NCBI GenBank assembly: GCA_029204225.1
Contig: CM055094.1
Span: forward strand, 6,452,548 to 6,516,547
Reading direction: 5' to 3'
Length of the DNA stretch: 64,000 nucleotides
DNA from: Diphasiastrum complanatum
Lineage: Eukaryota; Streptophyta; Lycopodiopsida; Lycopodiales; Lycopodiaceae
Below are positions 1 to 15,000 of this stretch, piece after piece. The notes under the pieces are model-generated. The model ran no database searches. It was not told where the DNA came from and worked only from the letters and a program-made list of their open reading frames with translations. A program made the position numbers and the translations under genes. Each line of letters starts with the position of its first letter. Positions within the stretch are counted from its first letter, which is position 1.

Positions 1-1424
1 GGCAGTTTCTTGAAGTTAACGTTCTTATTCAAAGCCCAAAATTAGGCAGAAAGAGATTGGTGCAGATAATGCATTCAACCAAGAAATAAGCGTGTAGAGT
101 GGTTGAAATGCCATTAAATCCTACTTTAATGCTGCAAAAACGAGTTTCAATCAGATCTTAAACATTAAAACTATTCTACACATATATTAATCCACAAAAC
201 TGAAACAAGAAACTAATCTAACAGTATTTTAGAATCCAAAAATCAAGAAACACTCATTTCTTGATTCTTGAACATCCCAAGAACATCAAGCACTAGAATG
301 TCAAGAATCTGCAAGATTTACACCACATTTCTAACCTCTATAGTTTACTGGAATGCTGATTCCTATATTAATCCACAAGCAAGAAAAGAAATCTAATCCA
401 CAACTAGGAAAGCAAGAAAACTAATCCATGACTAAATCCACAACCACACACAAGGGATGGAAGGGCATGATCATAAGAGAATAACTCAAGAAAACAATCA
501 TGATCAAGGAGCTCAAAGGATGCACCAAACTCGTGGAGGCTCTTCTCATTTGGACATGGAGTAGATGCATTACACAAAAAGTTTCCTTCTAAAAAGGGTG
601 AGTCTCTTAAGTAAGCAAGAGAGCTCCTTAGGTGGCATCCTAGTGGCATTTCCACATTTCACAAATTACAAGTGGAATAATGCTCTCCACTAGAGGTCAC
701 CATCAAAAGGTGGCTCACTCTACTTTCTTTAAGAGGGGTCTACTTGCATTTATTGTTTTGCCTAGAAATACTAGTTCCTACATGGTCATTCCATCTTTCG
801 GGATTCACCATGAGGCTTACACAATTCTTGCTTGTCATTCTTAACTAGTACTTCTCGGCTCTCAATCTTCGTTCGTCTCGTCTTCTCAGAGACCTCCTCG
901 GTATATGGTGAGAGGCGCTCTTGGGTAGCACTGATTGAGTATCTTGGGGATTCGTCAGAATCAGCCAACAAAAATCTTTCCTAAGTTTGAGTTTTGGGGT
1001 TGAAAAAGATCAATTTGGACTTTAAAAAATGGTGTATAAATGACTGGTCACTTGTTCTAGGACCCTTGCAAATTGAAAAAATGATGACAAAAAAGTAGCG
1101 AATATCAAGTAAATGTTTGAGGTTTAAATAGTCCAAAATGTTGAGATAGCTCAAATTATGTCACTAGTTTTTGAGCATAATTATTCTATATCTATATATC
1201 ATGGCACTTTGAGATTTGCTACAGATAAGGTTTTAGTCTTTTGTTCCAACTTGTCCTGTTATTATGAATATTTGAACATGCTTCGAATCCCATTTGACAA
1301 TTGTGCATTTCTATTGATTATTTGAACTTGCATATAAAATTGCAGACTATAAGAACAAATTATATAGACATATTTATAGATAATCCTCGTTACTATCGAT
1401 GTGGATCTTGAAAAGACTGACGTT
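1..1424. other. AT-rich intergenic DNA, no gene recognised
   Basis: Short minus-strand open stretches at 404-655 and 786-971 have no recognisable domain, and their composition does not differ from the surroundings. Since the end of a copia polyprotein lies just to the right on the minus strand, part of this stretch could be that element's 3' LTR. I found no matching second LTR in the window, so this stays inference. Confidence 0.4.
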
Positions 1425-1670
1425 TTAAATTTAAGATATTGCTAAATTTAGTGTGATTGTCAATTGGTAGTGCCTTTGTGAAAAGGTCTATTGTCATACA
1501 CTATGTTCTGCAATAAATAGAACAATCTCCCTTTCAAGTACTTTGTCTTTAATTAAGTGATATTTTATCTCAATGTGTTTGTCCTAATGATACTTGGGAT
1601 TGATTCATAAACCAGTTGCACTCTTATTATTACAAAATACATAAGTAGGTTGTGATTGATGAAGGTTGAG
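1425..1670 (-). pseudogene. Copia retrotransposon RNase H tail (decayed)
   Basis: Read on the minus strand, the stretch gives the typical C-terminal end of a Ty1/copia polyprotein: a CNNKSA-like RNase H segment, then KHIEIKYH, then LFTKALPID. Two or more in-frame stops and a frame change separate these pieces, so it is a relic. The KHIE.KYH and FTKALP blocks sit just before the 3' LTR in copia elements. The rest of the element is not visible nearby, and no flanking LTR pair was found. Confidence 0.75.
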
Positions 1671-4600
1671 ATCTGCAGAATGAAATGTAAAGTTCACTAT
1701 AAGAGGTAATGAAAGATTTGTGATAAAATCAAATCCAAAACATACTTAATGGATCTCTAAGATCTTGACCAAATTTGGATGCGCATCTAGATTTAGCTAC
1801 AAGATAGAAATCATCAATTTTGGCATGCTAGAATTGCATAAATCACTAGGATCTGATCGTAAGCACTCAAATACAATAAGGTATTGTTCCTGTCCGTACA
1901 ACAACAACAGCCTATTGTCCTTCACACGTGTGGATGCAAGATCAACAATAAAAATGACATTCTACACACTGGAAATCAAGATATCTTGAGAAATACACAT
2001 GAGATGGACATAGAATCAAAAGAATGAATTCTCCATATAAAATGAAAATACAAAGATGCTTCCTCCACGCTGATACTACTATTTATAACTGCTAAAATTT
2101 CATTTGGCCAATTTCCCTAAACTTGTCCTAAATGGTAATTTATTGATACAAAAAAGCTAGAAATTATAGTCTAGATGTAATGTATGAAATCTAGCCAATT
2201 AGAATGGGTCCAAATCCAACCTCATCCATTTATCTACTTGCCAAAAATAGTACAAACACTATTGGCCTTTATTGACAAATATAAATCTATCTCTAAGTTG
2301 GAATTTCATGTTGGCCTCAAAATTGCCAAATTATCTCAACTAAATTAGTTGAAGTTTTCACACTCCCTCTTCCCTAGTTTTAGCATTGATTTAGATAGAA
2401 CTCCAAGTGATGTTCCGTGTTTCATAAACATGTCTTTTCCCAAAGTTTCTTTGTGGAGAATTCATCTCTTGTGTTTCTGCTTCGATTATCCATGTACATA
2501 TGCAAACTCTTCAACTTTACGAGTAAAACTATAGACTACGGTAGAGAGTGGATATTTACATAGCTCAAGAGTATTCAGAAGATGAATTCGGATGAATAGG
2601 ATTAAGATTAAATTCCAACACTAATTAGGGTTGGAAACACAAGCTCTCACTATATGCTTGATGAAATATTTTCACTTGTGTCCTTGATATGTGCTTGACT
2701 TTGATGATTGATCTTTCTTTATCTACTTGAGCTCTTGCCAATATTCAAAGCTAGTTAGATTGCCATCTAAAATCCAAGTTTGCTTAGCTCGACTTTGATA
2801 TTGTGCAACCTCACATGTATGTAGATCTTTTCAAGGTCCTAAAATGCAAGTTTTAACACGTAAAATAAACTAGGGCTCAAAAAAAATTATTAGATGTATT
2901 TTAAACCTTCTTTATTTCCTAATGAACACCTATTGCCATGATTAACATTTTTTGCTTGTTTGATCATGCAGTTGTTATGAGTTCCATGTTAACAACACAT
3001 AAATAGAGTAAGTTGTGACCGTCATTCCATAATGACGACAATGGCACCATGCAATGTTATCCACAAAATATGATAGAATATACATATTTTTGTTTTTTTG
3101 TTAATAATGCTAACCCATCTTTGAATTTTTCACTTGATAGCTCACTTGACTGTAGTGTATGTTTATGCTCAATTTTGAATAATAAGCAATTATCTTTTAA
3201 AAAATCAAAATAAAGTTTTAAGCATGTAGCAAAAGATCGTCAATTGAGTACAAATGCAACAAAAATTTCAAATGTGAGGCAAATAAAAACCATAATATAC
3301 AAGCAATTGAGTATGCAAAAAGTAAATAATTTTTATGATCATTGAGGACTAGCCAATTCAGAGTGATTTCAAATTGGATTTTAGTTTTCAAGATCATAAA
3401 AAATAGAACAAAAAGAATGAGCTATTTATGGATGCTAATTGGCAACCAGTGAGTAGTTGTAATTAGTCATTGAGTGATTGTGGATGGTGCAACCCATACA
3501 TAGATAACGAACACTGATTAATATGATTGAAATTTCACAATTCTAGCTTATCTACTTTGATGTAATTCCACTTGTAAGTGGTGTTGTGGCATATGCCACA
3601 TGTATAGATGCTTAGTCCTATGCCTAATCATGTTAATTCCTCACATAAGGTCAAATGGCATCTTCACTAATAGTACAAAATGTACATTAGCATTGTAGAG
3701 AGAATGTAGGACTATTTTTGGCAATTTCTGCCTTGTTGGTATATCTCGAGATCATCAAATCAATTCTAGGGTCAATGACCTATTTTAGGGTATTGACTTT
3801 AGGGTTATGTACATATGTTCAAGGGTAAACCTAAACCCTAGATCCGAGAAGGATATGTATATATATCAATGTAAAAAATCAGGATTTTCCACTTTCCTTC
3901 ACATTGTCTTTGTGTGGCAAGACATTGTGTGGCAAGTTATTAGTACTGTATGGGAGTTATCTTATGCATTTATTGCATTGATTAGAAGGTACTGAAGTTG
4001 ATTACAGGTCTACGAAGCTCGTTGCACCTTTCTTTGGAGAGTTAGATCAAATCTATGTGCCCAAAGTGAAGTTAAACACCAAGATAGGCTAATTTTGATA
4101 ACTAGTCTTGATTATGGCTCATAGTTTGGATCTAGATCAATCAAATGTATATTCTCCATCTCTTTTCACATTGATTGGGATTCATTTTGGTGTAAAATTT
4201 GATCAAATATATGGACACAAAAAATATTGTCCATTACTAGGCTTTTTACTTGTAAAAATTGGTTGAATTCTCAAGAATTTATTTTAAAAGACTTTATAAG
4301 AAGAGAACTCATCTACTTTTATACTTGTGCATGACCTCTTAAAGCCCTTGTTGATGCACGTTTAGCTTTAGAAGTTATTAACTTTGAGTAGAACCAAAAC
4401 AATGTCTGACTTTATAGTCATACTATGAGTTTAAGTCGACAATGACTACTTACGACATAGATAACTACTAAGAACATGTGTAACAAATGTAGTTCACGCA
4501 TAAATATTCTTGTTCTAACACAATTGTTGTATTGGATGGATGCAAGTGAGCATATTCTCTTGGGCTCAGAGCTTTTGCTAGCAGTTAGGTTTTGTCAAGA

Positions 4601-6473
4601 CAGTATTTTTGTTGTGATGACTCTTGTACATATGCATGACAGGTTAAGCCCAGTGGCATGCATATACTACCCAAAAACCTAGAGTGTTTACTTATGGGAT
4701 GCAAAATGAAACATAATGGATCTCTACAAGCAAATTCTTGTCCATGAGGCAAAATGATAAGCTTTCAAAAAGTGGATGCATCAATAACTCCCCTTTTGGG
4801 CAAGGCCAATAAGTTTACCTGAATATCATTAATCATTAATCTAAGGAACATATATTTCTTTGTTTGTGCCTAAGAGCTGCAACTTATGACATTTGTGAAG
4901 GATGCTAGTACAGAGATTGACATCTTGAATTCAATCCTCAAATATCAAGTGCAGAGTTCCATCTTCTCAGAGCAATACTTTATTGACTCCATAGTAAACC
5001 AGCCGAACCTCATTTCCAGCATACCATGTTGCTAACAACAAAAAATCCATGCAAGTAAACATTCGACATGACTCACGAGGTTACATTCAGCCACTGATAG
5101 GAAGGGATCACATACACAGATCCATGCAGCAACAAATTTCAGGTCGATGCATCTTTGTCCCATTTCCCAATAGCAACTGCACACACACATGCATGCAAGC
5201 ACGCAAGTGCCTTGTGTGCATGAGGGTAAGTAAAGGCTTGCCAAAGAAGTCACTTTTGTTGCAATATATATGTGATATGTTATTTCACATGGTTTGATTT
5301 TAGATGCATAGAAAACATAAAACATGTATGGTTGCTGAGAAACGTTCAATACCAGAAGAAATCTGCTATTATTGTAGGCTCCAAAATAGATGAACTTTAA
5401 AGGCGGAACTCAAAAGAAATACATCCAAAAAGACTCTAACCAGAGATTCAAAGCATACAGATGATTTGGGGATGCCTAGATTTGAAGTCTATATGCCATG
5501 GCCGAGATCCCCAATTTTCATGATGAAGTTGACACTTATGGTCAATTTTAGCTTATCATTTGAGCTGAATTTCCAGAAAATGCTAAAATCTCTATGTTAG
5601 GAGCTCAAAGTGCTCTAACAGAATAAAAACAGAGCAGAACTTTTCCTCGAGTTCCAGCTTGCAACTAGATCAATAGCTAAGTACTAGCAATAATTCAAAA
5701 CTGATTCATGGCACATTACATGTTGCACTATATCATAGCTTCCCTTCTCGCAACAAAAGAGAAGCTTAGAATGTTTCAGCTAATGAGCTCAAAATCATTG
5801 CGTTGTCCAGATAACAATGATATACAGCTCTGTAGTTAGCAAAATACTCACATGGTTGACACAAATTTCAGAAAGGAAAAAAAAATTGAAGTTTTTAGCA
5901 CAATGGCATTCAAGATGTGGAATAGGTCTTGCTGAAGAAAATGCCCTCACAAAACCGAAGATATGACCAACTAGTACCTCAATAAACCTAGAGTTTACAA
6001 AAAGCAGGCATACCAATGTCATGCTTACTCAAGCTTTAGATGCTTTCTGGGCTTGACATGTCAAAAAATAAAAATTCACGTCTTTTTGGTTGCAAACAAA
6101 GCTTCTTGAAAAACTGACACAATGTACGCTATATATGGCACAGTGTTGTGGATAGAGAGAGAAAACCGTATATGCATAAACAGATCCAAGCAGTAGCTGA
6201 ATCCAAATGTTCATATAATAATTGTTTGCCTCACCTTAAAGACAAACCATCTGTCCTCATAGTATCAACAAAGTACAAATTATATTTATGTGCACCTGTT
6301 TCAGCAGCAACCAAGAGATGCAAAGTTAGCCATGTAAAAGCCTTTTGCTCTTGAACCAACATATAAAAGATTCCAAATAGACTCACTGGAGTCTTCTCTG
6401 TTTCTCAAGAAAATAGGCACTAACGCTTACATAGAAATGAAAAACTTCATTATTTCACTCACCAGTCCATATA
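1671..6473. other. Intergenic DNA downstream of the proton-pump gene
   Basis: AT-rich sequence without a convincing coding region; the open stretches are short and resemble no family I know. Its right end must include the 3' UTR of the H+-ATPase gene (minus strand). I see no clear AATAAA signal close to the stop codon, so the transcript end is not placed. Telobox-like words (TTTAGGG, AAACCCTA) occur near 3797 and 3832. Confidence 0.4.
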
Positions 6474-6570
6474 CTATACTGTGTACGATTGTTGGATTGT
6501 ATTGATGTCCAATCCCTTGAGCCTAACTACTGACTCAACATGCCCCTTCAAGGTGTGTAGCTCTCTCAAC
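6474..6570 (-). CDS. AHA-like: H+-ATPase exon 21 (C-terminal regulatory tail)
   Basis: Encodes the last 31 residues, from [15 protein letters not shown] to SYTV, then TAG at 6476-6474. This is the end of the autoinhibitory R-domain. T953 is the penultimate threonine whose phosphorylation creates the 14-3-3 binding site in this family. The exon lies 3.5 kb from exon 20. It was placed because it restores the split arginine codon (AG plus G) and the C-terminus exactly. Confidence 0.95.
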
Positions 6571-9500
6571 CTGTTACAGTTGCTCCAGATAATAATACAT
6601 CAGAATTGATTGAAGGAACTTAGTATATTGATGAGCATAAAGAAAGTGATACAATCCAAAGAAGCCTAGTGCTGCGAGAATCAATCTTTGTTAGCACAAT
6701 TACCATATCACAACATCATAAGCAATAATGTTTTTATCTTGATGACAGAAAACTTTCAGCAATACGTAGTTTGTCACAGATTACCTAGCTTGACTACAAG
6801 TGCAGATAGCACTAGAATCCAACATTGTCGCAATTGAAACAGCTTTACTTCTAGGAAAACATGTGCCCAACACAGACTCCAGTAAATTCTTTACTATGTA
6901 TAGTAGCTTTTTTTCACATCCATCATCCATGAGAACGTGCCATTTTGCCTCCACTTTTCCTTACTCAAAAGGAGACTAACTCATTTTGCCCAAGGCAACT
7001 TTTGCATCTACCTTCCTATCTCTCATCATAAATAATGTATGTAGCATGTTTCTTCCTCGTAGAAATGTCCACGTTGTGATGTAGTTTTGGATGGGCTCTC
7101 CTTTTGTTGAATTAATCCTCATTTCCATTAAACTTCACTGAATATCTCCTGAAAATAGACTTTTGATTGGTGTGTCGTTTTTAGCCACTCACTTGGCTGA
7201 ATTTTCTAGCATGAAAACACCTTCGAATGCTGAGCCACTGCCCACTTCAATGTTGTAAGGTAACTTGCAGATTTAAACCACCATCATTGAAAATCGATCA
7301 CCAAGTGAAATGTTGGCCCACGTAGCAGATCACCCTCATCATAAGCACAGCTTCCAATGGGAGAAATAAAGTTTCAGGCAACATGGAAAAAGGTGTGGTT
7401 TATTTCACTCCCATGTAAGAAATCAAAGATCTCTTTTGTAAACTTCTAATTTTGTCCCATCCAGTGTGTGAAATGCTTCCTCCAAAAAGCCTCACATCCT
7501 AGAGCAAGAGCATGCAACCAATGTTTCGAATAACTCCCGCTTTCAATGCCACGATTTTTTTCAACAGGGGCTTTCACACCAAAGTAGCCTTTTCATGCAC
7601 CAATTATTCTTTTGTCCAAGTGTCATTGGCATACATTGTCCAGCAAATAAAGTTACTGGCCACATACACTTGCAACTTCCACATCACTAACACAAACACC
7701 TCCTACTATGACACTTACAGATTCCTCTACACTTGTTGCTGAATCAACATGTTCTAAACCAAATATGGATGATAGATATGATGCTACTAAGGACCAATAT
7801 CATATGCACTTGGCTAAGTTGGATAAATCCAAATACTACTGTTCACCTTACAGCAATGAACACATCAAATGCCTGTGCGTCCAAGCATGGTTCGTTCATA
7901 CGGTCATTCAGATCATTCACACAATATTTTACATGGAGTAGAGGTTCAAAATATGTGCCATGATGCCCATCTAAAAGTTTATTAAGAATTCGTATCCACT
8001 TCGCAGCTCTGTATCGGTATCATACAAATCATGTATATGTTTTGCTGGGCCATTTCATCAGCCTGCACTCCTCAATCTTTCCAGTGTTCTACAAAAGCTA
8101 CAGATGCAGGATATATATATCCAGAGGTAACAGCAGTTTATACCTAGAAGTCATGCCCTTGTTCTGGACATTGTACATGAGCTCAATGGCATGCGGTGCT
8201 TGCATATCTAGAGCAGTCTCTTTGTACTTTATCTTAGGTAAACCGTGATGACAGGATCATCGTTTTGAGAATGAGCTCTTTCATCCTCCAGCAAGAGGAG
8301 AGGCATGTATTCCTCTTATGGTTCCTGTGGTATCTGCATCTCTAATTGAGGTACAACCATTTAATCACTCAGCTCACCTGTAGGTTCATATCCTCCTGTC
8401 AATAATCCTTGTTCCTGTTGTTGCGACAATTTGGTTGGTATATATGCTACTTTAGTGGATGAAATGTCATTGTTTCAGCCTTATAATAGCTTCTCATTCA
8501 GTACTATACTCAAAGCAATATTATTGAACCTGTTATCGGTTGTTACAACACCCATTGTTTTATTGATACGTTTTCAGAGTCGACTCATTTTGTTGTTCTA
8601 AAAAGATATCAGGATCTACAACATGTTTTTGGCATGAGAGAAGAGTTAGATAAATGGAAGAACCAATTTTTGGGTTTTGTCCCCGATTTCTACAGTCTAA
8701 GAGGATCTAGACTACTAGAATCGCATTAAGCACATGGTTTAAAACCTACAAAGTATCTTCTAATTTAAGACCTAATTTTTAATTGTGAAATTGAAATGCA
8801 TCCAAATTCACAAATTCAATAAAAAGAAACAAATAACACTTAAACGAGAGACAGAATCATGCATCCAATGTTTCGAGCCTTCCACCTTGGTTTTGAACAT
8901 TTGGAATGCAGAACATTCCAAACTATCAAAACATGAATGCAAATTAAATCAATTTTATGTAAAAACGTAGCATTCTAGTCGAAACATGGAAGTTTTCCCA
9001 AATTTGAAATGAATAGCCATCCCAACCAATCTATGGAACAAAGTTCACTTCGAACAGCAAGGAATTATGAAAATTCTGGAGCAAAATATACATGCAACCA
9101 CAAAAGTCAAAAATCAAATCAACAACAAAAATAACAGTCTTAGCCACCAAGCACCATTAATGGGTCTCATTAGAACCAAGTCACTTTTAGAGGGTAGAGC
9201 CTGATCTAATCTACAAGCTAATTTGAAAAACAAATGAGAACAAAATCAGAATAGAAGAACAAATAACAAGAAACTGAAACCAACACCATGGATCTGATTT
9301 GTAAGCAAGAGTTCACAACAAAAAGACACTATCCAAAGCTAGAAACAAAGGAGTATCCTAAGCTACCCACTTTTCTAGACTCTATGGAAAGCCAAAAACC
9401 TAAATATGAACAATACCATCTGCAACAGCCCAAAACACTAAATAAAGTATGAATTGTAGTTTTAAAGACTAATGAATACATACCACAGATTTAAAATTCC

Positions 9501-11983
9501 TACGTTAAGAATGATAAGTTTTAAATGCATAGCATTTAAAAATGAAATTCTCATAATATAGACGTTTTAGGGTTTCTGGGAACACCCTATTTGTGGGAAC
9601 ATTTTTATAGTGTTCTGAGTGTTCGTGTTGTCCTAATTATCAGGACTTTCAAATATCATTTGAGTGAAAAAATTATGCAACCATCCATCTCCAAACTGTG
9701 GAAGACTAAGGATCAAATATGCCTCGTCTCCAGAGGTAGCTTCCAAGATGTGACAGGGGCAAGAAAGTAAATTCTACAAAGGCTATATCAACCTCTTTAG
9801 TATTGTGACCACTATGGCCCAAATCTCATGTGCAATAATGGAGCCAAGGTCATGAAGTAGGATAGGTACTATCTCCTCAATTTAGATTGAGTTGCTCTCC
9901 AGGTCTTTACTGTCACACCGTCAAATGTACTTTAGACCTGGTTTACTGAAAACTGGGTATCTTGGCTGTGAGCTCTACAGTGATGGTGATCTCAACCAAA
10001 CTTCTGTGACTGAAATCAATAGCAGCTGACAGGTACGAAATTCTCCAGGCAATAAGAAATCAAGAGCTTTACCTTGCAATCTCTGCTCGTCTTTTTGCTT
10101 GCTCAGCCATATCTGACAAATCCTTGTTGTACCCATTTCTTTCACCAACAAGCAACGTATCAGGGGGTTGCAGACCATGCAATGTCCGCTGTGCCTGAGC
10201 CCATTTAACCTCTCTCGCCTCCTTTCCAAAATCTTTCTGTCGTGTGAATGCAGTCTGCAAGGGAAAAAGGGCTTAAAGCGTTGATGGCATCTAGGAGAGA
10301 GGGCATGCTGTAAGACATTGTTATTTTCAGAAAAAGTATTCATTCATAACAGACCAAGATCTATGATTGAATATACGTCATTTTTCATGTTGATTACTGT
10401 TCCTGCCAGCAGCAACAGATTGACATACCCTCTGCTCAATCACCAGATCCCAGGCCCTTCCGCTTAGAACGTATCGGATGGCAAACTTGATAACATCCAA
10501 TGGTACATAGAAAACCAAACTGTACAGCCAGATCACACCAGCCCAACCCCAGCCTATTCCTTTGACAAAAGCAAAGCCCCAATTGGCATAGACGGCAATA
10601 AAAGTTGCAATCTGCTCATGTAAAAAATTTAGTTGTTACCGACTTATGCTTGGGTACTGATGAGACATAAGCAATGCTGTTTGGCTAAAAAAATTTGTTT
10701 ATTGAATTTTATATTATTGTTTTGACTTAGATCCTTTAACTTTTTGAGTTGCCCGAAAATAAGTTTCTAAGCTTTTACCTTATGACATCACTGACTTCTC
10801 TATATAAATTTGTGAAATTGGATATATTCTAATTTCACAAATAGATATATTTGTTACCGACTTGCAAGTTACACAGAATCTTGCTTTCTGCATGGAAAAG
10901 GTAAAAGAGCTGTGCCTTATGTTGTTTCCAGCGAATAGCACAACATTATAGCTGCTGTGAGCATGTAAGCCATTAACACTGCACTTGGCTAATATACATG
11001 CCAGCCATGTATAGCAAGAAAAGCATTCAAAAACAAGAACCTAATGGAAAAAAATTACCATTTGAGCTACGAAGAATGCAAAAACTAGAAGCAACCCTGG
11101 ACGCTCCAGAAAAGACCAGCTCCTTGACCTTGTGACGAAAATTAGAGCCTGGCTAACAATGCTAACTTGTAAGTAAACTGCAGAGTGCAATCGGTGAGAG
11201 TCATGCCGGATGTCCTTAACACCGAACTTGTCCTGCATTCAATTACCAAAAGACAAGAAGCTTTTCAAGCAGTGCCAGCTGCCATCAACTGGAATCCATA
11301 AAATACATTGATCTTTCAAAATGGAGTCAGAGAACACCACTTAATCGTCATACCGAAAAGAATGTGGTCTTATGTGCAGCCCAATAAAAGATTACTGTCA
11401 TCAAAGCTAGATAGCTGCCAATGACAACACCAGTTGCAAAGATTTCCGCCAATTTCCAACTATCAGGGAAAGGTGAAGGTTTCACTCTGTCCTTTGAGAT
11501 GGTCATTATGGTGCCTTCAACATCAATAACAAAGCAGCAAATATGTTCAGGAAAAACAATCACTATAAAACATTTTGACCAGCAATTGAAGGCGCCAATT
11601 ATCAATCAAATCACAATTTACACTGTTAGAAAATACCAAAACTTACCATCATTAAGGATGGCGATGATTAAAACCATGAATGGTGGAAAGTCAAATTCCC
11701 AGATTAATGCCAAAAGCAAGAAACCTAGCTGCAAGTCGAAAAGATTTAGGAATCACCAATCCGGATGAAATTGAATGCATAAAAGATTCATGCATGGAAT
11801 GAGTGCATGCATGTAAATTGACTCCAAATAATTATCTTTAAGTAGGACCTTTCAACTGGATGCTTTTAATACATATGCCTTTGAAAGTATAATGGGTACT
11901 AGTAAACATTTACTTATGATGGTCCTTAGTTGAGCATAGGACATGTTTTAAGATTCCAGAATGCTTGCAAGGAGTAGAAGAAT

Positions 11984-12080
<97 letters not shown>

Positions 12081-15000
12081 TTTTCATTAATAGCAAGACT
12101 TTATAAGTGACAATGTGTGGAGAGGGAAACAAGGGATGGGGGGATCTTTTGACAGTCTTTCTGTATTTTTCAATCTCATATTCTACGTGCCTATATTTAT
12201 CCATTTTCAGTGATATGCGTTGCTAGGATTCCCTACACTAGAGATCGTAACTATATGGTCCAAATTAACATGTAATAAAACGTTCACACATGTGGTCCAT
12301 ACAAATATCCATACCCCTAATATCTACCAGTAACTCTCTTGCCTACTTAAAGAGGCGCTATCTTCAATCTCAATAAAGCAAGAAAATGTTGAAGGCACGA
12401 CACAATGTTTATGATTCCAACTAAATAGATGTTAATGTCACAAATTTAAGGCAATCACAGAGAATGTACATGTTAAAGTAACCAAAACCTTGAAAAGTAG
12501 AAGCCAGAATGTACATGTTAAAGTAACCAAAACCTTGGAACAATGACTTTACGTATAGATGGTAATGATGTTGTACAATTTACCATGAATGCCATATAAC
12601 AAAACATGTCAAAGATCAAACTGAATACTTGCACTTGGAGCATTTTGATACTAATTCTGGTTAGAAACAACAAAGAAGTAATCTTGCAAAGGTTTTTCAT
12701 CTGGTTAGAAGTAACTAATCTGTAGAGCCTAATGAGAATATGACACTAGGTTTAGTCTCTTCTAAGTTTGTTATATACTTCCAATCCAGGTCATATATTC
12801 ATACTTTATATTCATTATACTCAGTATAAGATAATCAAAAGTGCTGCTGAGATTCACTACAATAAATATGGAGCTTAAGAGCATGTTCCATATATTTGAA
12901 TCTGAAGGCTTCCGTCAGCTTACCACAATCCGAATAGTGATCGAGACTGCATAAATCTGCACAACAAAACAAAATGTCAGTCAACAGATTATCAGTGGAT
13001 ACATAGAATCATTGTAACTATACAAAGCAGACGTTGAAGTTTTGATGATTCACCGTGTAATTTTTCATTCTTTGAAATATAGCTCGGCTTGTCAGTACTG
13101 CACTTATGATGACACTAAGTCCAGGCTCAGTCAGCACTATGTCAGATGCACTTCTGGCAGCATCTGTCGCATCTGCAACAGCAATGCCTATGTCTGCTTT
13201 TTTCAAAGCTGGTGCATCATTAACACCATCTCCAGTCATACCGCAAATATGTTTCTTTTGCTGCAACCGCTTTACAATCTCGTATTTGTGCTCTGTGCAA
13301 AAACTGTAACTTTAACAATCTAAGGCATATAGGAGCTCTTTGCATTTTAAACAACATATGGCTCCGACAAACAGGAATGACTGGCTGACTGACTGACTGC
13401 AAGCACTAGTGCACTAGGAGATAAATCCACGTGGCAAAGAGTGCCATCAAACAAGAGCAAGAATGAACAAAAGAGTCCTTTGATATAACAAGATTGATGT
13501 TTTCACATCAAGACATTTGGATTATAGCATACAGGTGACAGTCTCAAACATAGTCACAGCTGCCAATCACTAAGTTCCAGATGATAGCAGCATCATAAGC
13601 AAATTAAGATGAACAAAGTAGATTGCTACTTGTTCATCTTAATCGCTACACCAATATGCAAATTCTAAACTTGCAAGTTGCAAGTAAGCATTTGCTAAAA
13701 TCTCAAAAGAACTCGGGCCTTGCAAGCCCAAAACCTCCATGTGAATATAAGGCCAATCTGAAGGGACTGACAAGATCAGTACCTTGCTGCCAGAAAATAG
13801 GAAGAATTTGTGAGAGCTATACACGCTTCATATCTTCTAGCAGATGGTGGATTCAAAGAAAAGAGGTTTGGGTGAGAGCAGTTACATAGGAACATGAGCA
13901 TGTTAGTTTCATAGTTGCCAGGGAATGGGAACGTGACCCATGGGAACAGGAATGTTTTCGAGAACTTGGGGAATAGTTTAAGTTTGAAACAGTGCTCAGG
14001 ATAATCGGCAAAGCATAGGAATGGAACTGACATTATTTTTCCAAATCGGGTATCTTGATACTTTTGATGGTCTCTTATATAGGCATATGAACCCTTTTAT
14101 GGGTAATACTCTTCAAAAAACTGAGAAGCTTCAAAAAAAGGTTCTTTTAGATGATTTTAATTTTCCTGCTTGGGAATGCGTTCCCACCCCTGGGAACGGG
14201 GACGCATTCCCAGGGGGGGAGAACGCGTTCCCTGGTAACCATGGTTAGTTTTCCCCTAAAAACTGGTCAAGGTAGGGGAAGAAAAATACCAAAAATTGGA
14301 GAGTAAGGATCTATATGGCTATGGAATAGCTGATAAGCACAATTGTGAGCATAAGGGATGGAAGTAGAAAGTGAACCTTATTTTCACAGAAAATTTATGC
14401 TCAAGTCAATTCAGGCCCAACTTTCAAGATAACTAATAAGAACAGTTTCTATTAATTCAATCATAGCGTAAGCATTCTGCTATTCACAGCACAAGTTGTG
14501 AACTAGCAAATTCGCAATATCTCATCTCTTTGCCAAGCACAACATTTTATACAGGAAATGGTGTTTCCACCCAGTTCAGAATCAGGCAGGTCTGAACCAT
14601 ACGAATCGGCATGAATCGTGGTTCAGAACCGGGTTCATCCTGAAAGAATTGGAAAGAATTGGGCAGGGAAAAATATGCAAATTTTTTAAACATAGTGCTA
14701 ATAAAATTTAATGTCTACAATGTTTTTTATAGATATTAGATTTCTAATGAATACAGACAGTTCACTGGTCTTTGTAGAAAGTTGAAACTAAATCAGTGGT
14801 CACAGAATCACAATGCACATGACAATGGACACAGTCAAATTTCATAAACCAGAAGAATCAAATTTACTGTCTAGACTCTACAGTAGTCCATCATCTAGAC
14901 TCTGTGTTCCAACTTCCAGTTAACACTGTGATTTATGATTTATCCATGAACCATCATCAATCAAACATCCATGACACAGTACACTGGTTAAAAGATTTGA

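Noticed and set aside
5032-6354. Overlapping open frames on both strands near 5-6.3 kb
   Set aside because: Cys-rich and low-complexity readings with no family resemblance; more likely chance frames near the pump gene's 3' end.
13639-14248. Several open frames of 60-88 codons on both strands in intron 13
   Set aside because: They overlap each other and the MITE, lack domains and are interrupted by splice-flanked coding exons of the pump gene on either side.
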